Part shown: one piece after another, positions 1 through 7,427 of the stretch
Layout: each line of letters begins with the position of its first letter
Numbering within the stretch: position 1 is the stretch's first letter
From: Cryobacterium sp. PH31-O1
Lineage (GTDB): Bacteria; Actinomycetota; Actinomycetes; Actinomycetales; Microbacteriaceae
NCBI RefSeq assembly: GCF_030063455.1
Contig: NZ_JASITB010000001.1
Span: 248,001 to 312,000, forward strand
Direction of reading: 5' to 3'
DNA: 64,000 nucleotides
Program-made: the position numbers and the translations under genes
The notes under the pieces: model-generated
What the model saw: only the letters and a program-made list of their open reading frames with translations
Databases searched by the model: none
Told to the model about the DNA's origin: nothing

Positions 1-271
1 CCCCGGCCGCTGACGCTGTCGACGATTCGGTGGCGGCGCCCCCTCCCATGCCCCCGAGTTCGAGGGACGGAAGCCCCAGATCAGCGGACTGGGTGACCGT
101 TCCGGAGAAGGTGGACATGGCGCTGTCGTTCACGAGCAGCAGCACTTGCTCTGGAGTTCTATCGGGCAGGTCGACGGCAGCGCCGGCTTGGAGCGGCACG
201 GCGATGACGGCGGCGACAACAACGGCCGGCACGATGACGGCGGGGAGCCAGCGGAGAGAATTGTGAGACAT
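1..271 (-). CDS. LolA-like / DUF2092-type exported protein, N-terminal fragment
   Basis: The reading frame starts at ATG 271 and runs off the left edge without a stop, so only about 90 residues are visible. A short polar start is followed by a hydrophobic segment (about residues 8-30, rich in Val, Ala and Ile) that looks like a signal peptide. It continues with a segment like VDLPDRTPEQVL and then a Gly/Ser/Thr-rich stretch. This pattern resembles the start of actinobacterial proteins annotated as LolA-like or DUF2092 exported proteins. The C-terminal domain that would prove this lies outside the window, so the family call is tentative. Secretion is inferred from the signal-like segment. Confidence 0.5.
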   Translation of the reverse strand, partial: MSHNSLRWLPAVIVPAVVVAAVIAVPLQAGAAVDLPDRTPEQVLLLVNDSAMSTFSGTVTQSADLGLPSLELGGMGGGAATESSTASAAG

Positions 272-375
272 GATCAACGACCTCGTGCATTCGGATTCAT
301 ACCCGGATCGTACGCCCCAAGCATGCCTGAAGGCTGCTCGATCAGCGTATTTACAGGTGCGCGTACGACGGGAGG

Positions 376-756
376 TCAGACCGATTCGATCGGGGTCGGC
401 GCGTCGTCGGTGATGCCGATGAACTGGCTGCCGATGCCGTCGCACTCGGTGCGGCCAAAACCGGCGGCGGGTGCGGGCAGCTCATCGAAACCGTGGTTGG
501 AGCAACTGATGTAGGTGAACACCGGCCACCATTTCTTCGGGCGGACGGCTTCGGTGTAGCCACAAATCGTGCAGGTGAGCTGCACCCAAACTGGCTTCTT
601 GCCGGTGCGATTGGCGCGCGATTGCACCAGCCAGGCCGGCGGTTCAGCCTCGAGTTTGGCAAGCTGGCCCTCGCTCAGGCGAGAGGGAATGCCGTGGCGA
701 GCCGCCATCTCCAAGGGAATATCCAGGCGCAGTGCTACTTCTCGTCGCGTAATCAT
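376..756 (-). CDS. Small conserved protein with Cys-rich zinc-binding-like motif
   Basis: This protein of about 126 residues starts at MITRREVALRLDIP (ATG 756). A longer frame reaching 894 has a low-complexity Arg/Pro extension that looks non-coding. The N-terminal third resembles a short helical segment (VALRLDIPLEMAARHGIP). The middle carries Cys-x2-Cys (TCTICGYTE), then a Trp pair and Cys-x2-His (SCSNH), spaced like a zinc ribbon. I recall similar short hypothetical proteins in Microbacteriaceae but no known function. It stands alone between the LolA-like gene and a gene-poor stretch. No strong ribosome binding site is visible. Zinc binding is inferred only from Cys/His spacing. Confidence 0.6.
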   Translation of the reverse strand: MITRREVALRLDIPLEMAARHGIPSRLSEGQLAKLEAEPPAWLVQSRANRTGKKPVWVQLTCTICGYTEAVRPKKWWPVFTYISCSNHGFDELPAPAAGFGRTECDGIGSQFIGITDDAPTPIESV

Positions 757-1307
757 CACAGGCAACGATAGGCGCTTGTGCCTACGGGTGCAGCATCCGC
801 TTGTCGTCACCGGCTGATTGCGCGCGGGGCGCTGTGTGGTTTGCGATCCGGCAAGACGGCATGGGTGAGGTGGTCGTCGACCGAACCCGTGCACTGCCGT
901 CGGCGGTCATCGACGGTGCAACACGGCCTCGGCGTGCGATTCAACGAGCTCGAATTAGCGGATGCCTCCGGTGAGATTCCGTTTCGGTTGGACGCCACGA
1001 CTATTTCGAACGATCTCGAATCGGTCACCCTCAACAAGGACCACGCAGCGAAGCGCGCGCTGGCCTGCTTCGCGCAGCGCAGACCGCAGCCCCGGCTGTG
1101 GCGCTCAGTGGGCGATTCCCGCAGCGATTATCGTACGGCTGACCACCTGCACGACGCCGGTTACGGCGTCTCCCCGTGGATGTGCGCCCTCCGACGGAAT
1201 TCTGGACCGACCGTATCCGGTCGTTGTGATCGCGATCAGATCCACGATGAGGCCGGGGCGACGTTCCTGCGTCATTGGGTCGAAAAGCTGGCGCTGCCCG
1301 TCACCAG
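757..1307. other. 550-bp stretch without an intact gene
   Basis: No frame here has a convincing start, ribosome binding site and protein-like composition. The longest plus frame (from 778) is open for 265 codons but runs on into the antisense of the J-domain gene. Parts of it look protein-like, notably two patches around 1144-1167 and 1246-1326 that recall HD-domain phosphohydrolases (separate entry). I see no hairpin or repeat that stands out. Confidence 0.4.
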
Positions 1308-1326
1308 CTATGTGGTCACGAAGCGG
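1135..1326 (+). pseudogene. Possible remnant of an HD-domain phosphohydrolase
   Basis: One plus-strand frame reads HLHDAGYG at about 1144-1167 and then DEAGATFLRHWVEKLALP-like sequence ending TKR near 1326. The order resembles the LLHDxGH motif followed by the HExxGAxxLxxWF...VTxPVxLHVxAKRYL segment of HD-domain phosphohydrolases of the phosphonate-catabolism type. The sequence between and before the patches does not fit the family, there is no plausible start, and the 3' end overlaps the C-terminus of the J-domain gene. If real, this is a decayed fragment. The call rests on short motif resemblance only. Confidence 0.25.
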
Positions 1327-2240
1327 ATGCCATTCTGGAGGGTACTGCGCAGCTCGAAGACTTTCTCGAAGCTGCCGCGTTCCATACCAACCAGGCCGTC
1401 GCGGAGTACGCCGACCAGACGCGACCGCGGGATGGCGATGATCATTGGGCGGCGGCCGCGTTTTGGCAGTGACACGGCTTCATCGAGCGCCCCGTCCGGC
1501 AGGACCACGATGAGGGCGGTGAACCGCACTTTCAGAGCGCGGGTGAGGGAGCGCGCGGCATCTTCAAACTGGTGAATCGGGCGATCCTCTTCGGGCAGCT
1601 CGTCGCCGACCAGTTCGCCGCGGCGCAGTTGCATCGGTGATCCCCAGTCCTCGGAGAGCACGCCAAACAGCCCGGCCGGGCCGAGGATTATGTGGTCGAG
1701 TTTGTCGGTCTGGCCGCCGGTGTCGATGTCGTGCCAGGCGGTGAATCCGATTCCCAGGTTGGCCACCAGCTGCGCCGTTGCCTCCTCGGCGAGAGCTTTG
1801 GCGAGGCAGTGGCGTACGAGTTTGGGGGCGCTGCGAATGAGGGCAGGGGCGTATGGGTCATCGATGACCGTGCCGCGGCCGGCCCATTCCCGCACTAGAT
1901 CGAGGTATCTCAGCCGCGCCTGGCCGCCAGGGTGGCCGTGCATGCGGGTTTTCAGGCTGGATTTCGTGGCGGGACCGCGGGCGGAGGGGGCGGCGTAGGC
2001 ATCCGTCGTGGCGGGCTCTGGGGCGTCGAAACGTCGACGATCATAGGCAGCGCGGTTCTCGGGGCTGCCAATGCGCTCCCAGGCGAGCTGTACCGCGTGA
2101 AATTTAATCGCGCTCCCGCCGACGTCGGGGTGGGTTTGGCGCAGCAGCAGCCGGTAGGCGCGGCGTAACTCATCGTCGGTCGCGGTCGGGCTCACTCCGA
2201 GGACCTCGTAAGGAGTGGATGCGGCCGGGCTATCTTGCAT
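1308..2240 (-). CDS. J-domain protein with NERD-like domain
   Basis: The 310-residue protein starts at ATG 2240 with a DnaJ J-domain (about residues 9-68): YEVLGVSP, helix II, the diagnostic HPD tripeptide at 37-39, and a closing NRAAYDRRR. After a linker of about 40 residues, residues 130-300 contain a segment like LDHIILGPAGLFGVLSEDW, which resembles a NERD (nuclease-related) domain. There is no Gly/Phe region or zinc centre, so it is not a canonical DnaJ. J-domains stimulate DnaK ATPase; the NERD part suggests a link to nucleic acids, but its catalytic residues are not clearly conserved here. It is monocistronic. Confidence 0.75.
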   Translation of the reverse strand: MQDSPAASTPYEVLGVSPTATDDELRRAYRLLLRQTHPDVGGSAIKFHAVQLAWERIGSPENRAAYDRRRFDAPEPATTDAYAAPSARGPATKSSLKTRMHGHPGGQARLRYLDLVREWAGRGTVIDDPYAPALIRSAPKLVRHCLAKALAEEATAQLVANLGIGFTAWHDIDTGGQTDKLDHIILGPAGLFGVLSEDWGSPMQLRRGELVGDELPEEDRPIHQFEDAARSLTRALKVRFTALIVVLPDGALDEAVSLPKRGRRPMIIAIPRSRLVGVLRDGLVGMERGSFEKVFELRSTLQNGIRFVTT

Positions 2241-2375
2241 CCTGGGCGGGACCTTTCCGTGTTCGAAGACGATCGCTGAAAAATCGATCGGAAGTCCACA
2301 TTACCGCGCCATTCTGACACCGCGCCGAGGGCGCCCGGTGCGGTTGATCGGCCTATTCTGTGCCACGATCAGCCC

Positions 2376-3023
2376 GTGACCCTTCCACTCGCGCCCCTGC
2401 ACAGGTACAGCACCCGACTAATCGTCATGCTCATCGTCGGAGTCATCGCCGGCGTGGCGGCCGGTGTGCGGGGTGACTGGACCCTCGCGGTGATCCTCGG
2501 CTGGGCGGCCGCCTGTGTGACCTACATTGCCTGGGTTTGGATTGCCGTCGGTCGCCAGGATGCAGACAAGACGGCCAGGCACGCCATCCGCGAGGATCCT
2601 TCGCGGGGTATCTCGGAATTCCTCATTCTTCTCGCTGGGCTGGCGAGCCTCGGCGCCATCGTCGTGCTGTTATTGGGTACCACTACAACGTCGGGGCCGC
2701 AGCGCGGGCTGCTGGCCGGAGTGGCCATCGCCAGCGTTGCGCTGTCCTGGGTTCTGGTGCATACGCTGTTCACCCTGCGCTACGCGTCTTTATATTACAG
2801 CGACGCCCCCGGAGGCGTCGATTTCAATCAGACCGAGCCTCCGCAGTACAGCGACTTCGCCTACCTGGCTTTCACGATAGGTATGACCTATCAGGTCTCC
2901 GACACGAGTATCCAAAGTCACGCCCTGCGGATGGCGACCCTTCAGCACGCGCTGCTGTCATTTCCGTTCGGATCGGTGATTCTGGCCACGCTGATCAACC
3001 TCGTCGCCGGTTTGCTGCACTGA
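2376..3023 (+). CDS. DUF1345 integral membrane protein
   Basis: The 215-residue protein starts at GTG 2376. It has about five hydrophobic segments: roughly residues 13-31, 36-58, 83-101, 111-135 and 190-213. The loop with GGVDFNQTEPPQYSDFAYLAFTIG-like sequence is the hallmark of DUF1345, including the YxDFAYxxFTxGMxxQVSD block. Its function is unknown in the family. A TATTCT hexamer at about 2352-2357 may be its -10 box. It faces a small membrane-protein gene on the other strand, and the two genes end about 50 bp apart. Confidence 0.8.
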   Translation: MTLPLAPLHRYSTRLIVMLIVGVIAGVAAGVRGDWTLAVILGWAAACVTYIAWVWIAVGRQDADKTARHAIREDPSRGISEFLILLAGLASLGAIVVLLLGTTTTSGPQRGLLAGVAIASVALSWVLVHTLFTLRYASLYYSDAPGGVDFNQTEPPQYSDFAYLAFTIGMTYQVSDTSIQSHALRMATLQHALLSFPFGSVILATLINLVAGLLH

Positions 3024-3075
3024 TTGCAATGGTTGTCACGGTGCTTGGCCCGGCGCGTGGGCGAGCGGGTTGTGG

Positions 3076-3240
3076 TTAGTCGCGCAGCAGGTGAAACGGA
3101 ATCGCCATGGCGATGGCCACGCAGAGGATTCCGCCGATGAAGATCGGGGCCATTAGGGACGTGACCGAGAATGCCAGGCCGAACAGCCAAAAACCGAAGA
3201 CGAAGATCGCAAACGCGACGACGAAGGCGACAATGTTCAT
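3076..3240 (-). CDS. Small hydrophobic membrane protein (54 aa)
   Basis: I chose ATG 3240 because an AAAGGA Shine-Dalgarno sequence lies about 6 nt upstream. The frame is open further, to 3354, but that extension is polar and has no ribosome binding site. The protein begins MNIVAFVVAFAIFVFGFW and has two hydrophobic segments (about residues 3-25 and 28-49), predicting a two-span inner-membrane protein. A short charged tail (HLLRD) follows. No family is recognised. It may be its own unit upstream of the SRAP gene's 3' end. Confidence 0.65.
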   Translation of the reverse strand: MNIVAFVVAFAIFVFGFWLFGLAFSVTSLMAPIFIGGILCVAIAMAIPFHLLRD

Positions 3241-3350
3241 GGGTGGTCCTTTCACGGCAGCGCCCGCGTAATTTCGCCAGTCACTGAGTTGAGCGTACTG
3301 ATTTTTTGTACTGATTCGAGCGTACCGGTTGGTGCCCGGTGTACTTACCT

Positions 3351-4055
3351 TCAATCGCGGTTGATCGGCTCGATCAGTTCGGGACCATTTCCGTTCACCG
3401 GGGCGACCTCGTGAAAATCAAGCGATTCCACGACCTCCTGCGACGCCGCCACGGCGGCATCCACGAGCGATTGGTCGCCCTCAGTGGCCGGATCCAGCCA
3501 GTGATCCCACCATTCTTCCGGCAAAGCTACGGGGGTGCGATCGTGGATCTGCGCGAGCGAACCCCGAGCATCCGTTGTCAAGATGGTGGCGGACAGCACC
3601 CAACGTGCCGGGTCGGTCTCGGCGGCTGCCGGGTTCTTCCACCAGGAATACAGGCCCGCGAAAGCCAGCGGCAGGCCATCGTCGGAGTGGACAAAGTAGG
3701 GTGTCTTGACGTTTCCTTCGGTGTGCCACTCAAAGTAGCCCGTGGCCGGTATCAGGGCACGCCGCGACCGCACGGATGCCTTGAAGGTTGGTTTCTCGGC
3801 GGCGGTTTCGGCGCGGGCGTTGAACGTGGGAAATTTTGATGTCGGTTCTGTCGCGAACGAGGGAATCAGTGACCAGCGCGCCGATTCCAGCCGGCGCACG
3901 GCTGGATCGGTCCGAGCGGATTCGAGCACGATGGGGATCTGCTCGGTCGGCCGGATATTCCAGGACGGCTCCGGCAGGTTCTCCCCCTCGTGTTCCACAT
4001 CGAACATGGCCGCCAGATCGGGCGCTGTATCGGTAATGATGAATCGACCACACAT
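3351..4055 (-). CDS. SRAP-domain abasic-site protein (YedK/HMCES family)
   Basis: The 234-residue protein starts MCGRF, giving the catalytic Cys2 that forms a thiazolidine crosslink with abasic sites in single-stranded DNA. Other family residues are visible: Asn33 in SWNIRPT, the PTFNARAET block near 77-85, Glu109 in TGYFEW, and His171 in IHDRTP. This is the full-length SRAP fold. The known family role is to shield abasic sites at replication forks. The gene is monocistronic and divergent from the DUF3097 gene, 59 bp away. No LexA-type box was recognised between them. Confidence 0.92.
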   Translation of the reverse strand: MCGRFIITDTAPDLAAMFDVEHEGENLPEPSWNIRPTEQIPIVLESARTDPAVRRLESARWSLIPSFATEPTSKFPTFNARAETAAEKPTFKASVRSRRALIPATGYFEWHTEGNVKTPYFVHSDDGLPLAFAGLYSWWKNPAAAETDPARWVLSATILTTDARGSLAQIHDRTPVALPEEWWDHWLDPATEGDQSLVDAAVAASQEVVESLDFHEVAPVNGNGPELIEPINRD

Positions 4056-4114
4056 TCCTCCAGAATACCGCGCCCTGCCGGGGCGCCTCGCGGTTGTCGG
4101 CTAGCGTCGATGCA

Positions 4115-4951
4115 ATGGACGATCGATATAGTGCAGACGTGCTCTCCCCCGGCTGGCGCGACGCCGGTCGCCGTGTCATTCCAACGCAGGAAGCCACGCG
4201 TGATCTGGTCGTGGAAGAGGTCGCGACCGGATTTTGCGGTGCGGTGATGAGTGTCGAAAAGAAGATCGTCACCCTGGAGGATCGGCACGGCAAGCTCAGG
4301 CTCTTTCCCCTCGGTTCCGGTTTTCTGATCGACGGCCGTCCGGTGACCCTGGTAGCTCCAACGATGGCCGCCGCCCTCGGCCGGGTACGCACGGCGTCTG
4401 GATCGACCGCAATGCCTAACGCTCGGGCCAGGGTCGCTCGTGAGAGCCGCATCTTTGTCGAGGGCCGGCACGACGCCGAGCTGGTGGAAAAGGTCTGGGG
4501 CGCCGATTTGCGCATCGAAGGCGTCGTCGTGGAGTACATCGAGGGGGTCGACAACCTCGATCAGATCCTCCGCGAGTTCCGGCCAGAGCCGGGCCGTCGA
4601 GTCGGGGTGCTGGTCGACCATCTCGTGCCCGGCTCCAAGGAGAGCCGCATCGCGGAGGCCGTAGCGCGCGGGCCGTTCGCCGCGAATGTACTCGTGGTGG
4701 GGCATCCGTTCGTCGATGTGTGGCAGTCGGTCAAGCCGGCACGGGTTGGCCTCCTGGCCTGGCCGGAGGTGCCGCGGAGCATCGAATGGAAACATGGCAT
4801 CTGCGACGCGCTCGGCTGGCCGCACGAGGAGCAGGCCGATATCGCCAGGGCCTGGCAGCGAATTCTCAGCCGGGTGCGCACTTTTGCCGATCTGGAACCG
4901 CAACTTCTAGGGCGCGTGGAACACCTGATGGACTTCGTGACAGCCCAATGA
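4115..4951 (+). CDS. DUF3097 family protein
   Basis: The 278-residue product begins MDDRYSADVLSP. I prefer ATG 4115 over an upstream start at 4094, because a TAGCGT -10-like box at 4102-4107 ends 7 nt before this ATG, the spacing expected of a leaderless transcript. The body matches the actinobacterial DUF3097 family: FPLGxGFLIDGRPV, then RIFVEGRHDAELVEKVWG and GVLVDHLVPGSKE, which recall a Toprim-like fold (Glu in VEGRHD, DH in LVDHL). Activity is not known. It is widespread and usually single-copy in Actinobacteria. The Toprim comparison is my inference. Confidence 0.85.
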   Translation: MDDRYSADVLSPGWRDAGRRVIPTQEATRDLVVEEVATGFCGAVMSVEKKIVTLEDRHGKLRLFPLGSGFLIDGRPVTLVAPTMAAALGRVRTASGSTAMPNARARVARESRIFVEGRHDAELVEKVWGADLRIEGVVVEYIEGVDNLDQILREFRPEPGRRVGVLVDHLVPGSKESRIAEAVARGPFAANVLVVGHPFVDVWQSVKPARVGLLAWPEVPRSIEWKHGICDALGWPHEEQADIARAWQRILSRVRTFADLEPQLLGRVEHLMDFVTAQ

Positions 4952-5263
4952 CACGCCGTAGCGAGCTTGGGTCTCGAGGTGTCTGGGGGCCCCAACGCGC
5001 AGTGGTAGACCGGAAGTTCACCCTAATTTCGCTGTAAACGTAACGCTTTCGTGTCGAAAAGGCTGGGAATTTTGAAACCGTCCAGACTTGTGGGCTAGTG
5101 TTGAACTCGAAGTTGTAGTGCTTGCACGTCTTAAACGCACCGACTGTGATTCAACTGGATCGCAGTTTGTGCGCCACATTCCTTTCGGAAGCGGACGACG
5201 AATACCGCGACGAACGGTCCCGACAGTCGGGGCCGGTCTAACACTCCTGGAGGAGTTTTACAA
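4952..5263 (+). promoter_or_regulatory. cspA promoter and long 5' leader
   Basis: This 312-bp gap holds no gene. It has a good promoter: TTGAAA at 5072-5077, an 18-bp spacer and TAGTGT at 5096-5101, predicting transcription from about 5108. That leaves a 5' leader of roughly 155 nt before cspA. Long leaders are typical of cold-shock genes, where RNA structure can act as a thermosensor; whether this one does is unproven. GGAGGAG lies at about 5249-5255, 8-9 nt before the cspA start. Confidence 0.6.
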
Positions 5264-5467
5264 ATGGCAACAGGTACCGTGAAATGGTTCAACGCTGAAA
5301 AGGGCTTCGGCTTTATCGCACCCGACGACGGAAGCGCCGATGTTTTCGCGCACTACTCCGCGATCGCGTCGAATGGCTACAAGTCCCTCGATGAGAACCA
5401 GAAGGTCGAGTTCGAGGTAACCCAGGGCCCCAAGGGTCCTCAGGCCGAGAACATCCGCGCCCTCTAA
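5264..5467 (+). CDS. cspA: Cold shock protein CspA family
   Basis: The 67-residue single cold-shock domain has RNP1 (KGFGFI, residues 13-18) and RNP2 (DVFAHY, 26-31). These aromatic residues bind single-stranded RNA and DNA. It acts as an RNA chaperone in the cytoplasm. Length and sequence are typical of actinobacterial CspA. A strong GGAGGAG ribosome binding site precedes ATG 5264, and a strong terminator follows the stop codon within about 15 bp, so it is monocistronic. The paralogue count in the genome is unknown, so the suffix A is nominal. Confidence 0.95.
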   Translation: MATGTVKWFNAEKGFGFIAPDDGSADVFAHYSAIASNGYKSLDENQKVEFEVTQGPKGPQAENIRAL

Positions 5468-5479
5468 ATAGAGCTTGCG

Positions 5480-5518
5480 AAGAACGCCTCCCGCTAACGC
5501 GGGGGGCGTTCTTGTTTT
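5480..5518 (+). terminator. Rho-independent terminator of cspA
   Basis: AAGAACGCC..CGC and GCG..GGCGTTCTT form a 15-bp stem with one G-T wobble around a TAAC loop (5480-5513), followed by TGTTTT. It lies 13 bp after the cspA stop. Confidence 0.9.
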
Positions 5519-5617
5519 AACCCGGCACCGTAGCCCGTCGTCTGCTCGCGCAGCTGACTGGCAGATCTTCTTGCGCTAGGAATCGTTCGTCCAATCCTGA
5601 TGGAGGGCCTCCGAGAA

Positions 5618-6097
5618 CTATTTCACCAGGTCTTGCCAGCCGTCGCCGTCGACGTACTCGAAGATGAGGTTAGTCTCGGTGTGGGCGACGGCCGGATGCT
5701 CGGCCAGGTGCTCGAGCACGAAGTCCCTCAGGTGGGAGGCATCCGCTGCGGCAACGTGCAGAAGATAGTCGTCGGCTCCGGCAGTGTGGAACAAACCGAT
5801 CACCCCTGGCCAGTGCGGGGCGGCGTTACGAAAGTCGTCGATCTGCACCCTGGCGTGCTTGGCCAGCCGTACCGAGATGAGAGCCTGCAAGCTGGCGCCG
5901 AGCGCGGCCAAGTCTATATTGGCCCGGTAGCCACGAATGTGGCCGAGCTGCTGCAGCCGACGCAGGCGCAAGGACACGGTCGACTCGGCAACACCGATCT
6001 CGCTGGCCAGAGCAGCCCCCGAAGCCCTGGCATTGACCGACAGGGCGCGCAGCAGAGCGCGATCAACGCGGTCAAGTTCCGGCTTCTTCGATTCCAT
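5618..6097 (-). CDS. Lrp/AsnC-family transcriptional regulator
   Basis: The 159-residue protein starts at ATG 6097. Residues about 8-67 form the AsnC-type helix-turn-helix: LDRVDRALLRALSVNARASGAA.., then a recognition helix with ESTVSLRLRRL. Residues 75-150 form the RAM effector domain, with the typical GADDYLLHV motif. It is divergent from a PLP enzyme of sulphur amino-acid metabolism, and the 106-bp gap has three inverted repeats. This arrangement resembles Lrp-type local regulators of methionine gamma-lyase genes, such as mdeR-mdeA in Pseudomonas. Regulation of the neighbour is inferred. Confidence 0.9.
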   Translation of the reverse strand: MESKKPELDRVDRALLRALSVNARASGAALASEIGVAESTVSLRLRRLQQLGHIRGYRANIDLAALGASLQALISVRLAKHARVQIDDFRNAAPHWPGVIGLFHTAGADDYLLHVAAADASHLRDFVLEHLAEHPAVAHTETNLIFEYVDGDGWQDLVK

Positions 6098-6103
6098 TCA
6101 GAG

Positions 6104-6172
6104 ACTCCCTTGTTATCAAGGAGTTTATGCGATGCGAAGAAGAGTTTCGCAAGGGTCTGCAGGGAGCCTTGC
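6104..6172. promoter_or_regulatory. Three inverted repeats between divergent regulator and PLP-enzyme genes
   Basis: The intergenic region contains ACTCC(C)TTG-TTAT-CAAGGAGT at 6104-6124, TGCGAA-N7-TTCGCA at 6133-6151, and GCAAGG-N12-CCTTGC at 6149-6172. Such a phased series of dyads is what an Lrp-type octamer could bind. These are candidate operators; none matches a defined consensus that I know. Confidence 0.45.
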
Positions 6173-6203
6173 ACGAACGCACAGAATCTGCTTCTGTGAG
6201 GAT

Positions 6204-7427
6204 ATGCTGCCATCGAAGCCACATTTTGAAACCCTTGCCGTGCATGCCGGAATGGACGGCCTCACCGAGGCGGGGGTTCACGTTCCGGGTATCGACTTAT
6301 CGACCACAAACCCGCTGCGCGGCGTGGAGACGGGTGGTGAGTCCTACGAAAACCTGGCAACCGGCGGCAGTCCGGAACCCGGAGACTCGGCGGTCTATCA
6401 GCGGTTGTGGCAGCCAGGAGTCGCCCGGTTCGAAAGTGCCCTCGCGGCGTTGGAACGGGCGGATGGCACCGTGGCGTTCGCCACCGGAATGGCCGCCCTC
6501 ACCGCGACGCTGATCGCGACGGTCACCGCCGGCAAACCCCATATTGTGGCGCTCCGCCCCCTCTACGGCGGAACCGATCATGTTCTGGCCAGTGGGCTGC
6601 TCGGCACGACGGTCACCTGGACAGATCTGGCCGGCGTGGCTGCGGCCATCCGTTCAAACACTGGCCTGGTCGTCTTGGAGACGCCGGCTAACCCGACTCT
6701 CGAGCTCACCGATATTCGCGCGGTCGTGGCGGCCGTTGGCGATGTTCCGGTGTTGGTCGACAATACCTTCGCGACCCCGGTGCTGCAGCGCCCGATCGAG
6801 TCGGGGGCCACCCTGGTTCTGCACAGCGCGACCAAATTCCTCGGTGGGCACGGCGACGCCATGGGCGGAACCGTCTCGGGACCACAGGAGTGGATGGTGC
6901 GCTTGCGGAAGGTGCGCGCGCTCACCGGTGGCTTACTGCAGCCGTTCAACGCCTACCTGCTGCATCGCGGGCTGCGCACCCTGCCGATTCGGGTACGCGC
7001 CCAGCAGGACACAGCGGGTGTGATCGCTGCCCGGCTCAACGAACATCCTGCGCTGACCCGTGTGCTTTACCCCGGCTTGCCGGGCCAGGACCTGCAGGGG
7101 CTGATCGGCCGACAGAGCGCCGGTGCCGGCTCCCTGATCGCGCTGGACCTCGGCTCTTATGCCGGCGCAGTGCGCTTCACCGAGGCGCTGAAGCTGATCA
7201 CACACGCCGTGTCGCTCGGCGGTGTCGACTCTCTCGTTCAGCATCCGGCGTCTCTGACCCACCGGCCGGTAGCGGCGGAGGCGCGGCCCGGCGCCGGCAT
7301 CGTGCGCCTGTCGATCGGGCTCGAACACGTCGACGATCTCCTCGACGACATTCTCAACGCGCTGCTGGTCGCCCACGTGCCTGTGGGCGTCGGGACCGAC
7401 GCCAGGTCGGCACCCCTGCGGAGCTAG
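6204..7427 (+). CDS. PLP-dependent Cys/Met metabolism enzyme (cystathionine gamma-synthase / methionine gamma-lyase family)
   Basis: The 407-residue enzyme starts at ATG 6204 after a GAGG ribosome binding site; the frame is open upstream but that part is not protein-like. Family marks are the ATGMAA block (93-98), YGGTDH (121-126), ETPANPT (159-165), DNTFATP (186-192) and the PLP-binding Lys211 in HSATKFLGGHGD. It belongs to fold-type I trans-sulphuration enzymes. Sequence alone does not separate gamma-synthase, O-acylhomoserine sulphhydrylase and gamma-lyase; the divergent Lrp regulator favours a catabolic methionine gamma-lyase role. Its stop overlaps the convergent helicase gene by 4 nt. 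Confidence 0.85.
   Translation: MLPSKPHFETLAVHAGMDGLTEAGVHVPGIDLSTTNPLRGVETGGESYENLATGGSPEPGDSAVYQRLWQPGVARFESALAALERADGTVAFATGMAALTATLIATVTAGKPHIVALRPLYGGTDHVLASGLLGTTVTWTDLAGVAAAIRSNTGLVVLETPANPTLELTDIRAVVAAVGDVPVLVDNTFATPVLQRPIESGATLVLHSATKFLGGHGDAMGGTVSGPQEWMVRLRKVRALTGGLLQPFNAYLLHRGLRTLPIRVRAQQDTAGVIAARLNEHPALTRVLYPGLPGQDLQGLIGRQSAGAGSLIALDLGSYAGAVRFTEALKLITHAVSLGGVDSLVQHPASLTHRPVAAEARPGAGIVRLSIGLEHVDDLLDDILNALLVAHVPVGVGTDARSAPLRS

Noticed and set aside
778..1575. 265-codon plus-strand frame as an intact gene
   Set aside because: Its second half is antisense to the J-domain gene and it lacks a ribosome binding site; only short patches look protein-like, so it is kept only as a possible remnant.
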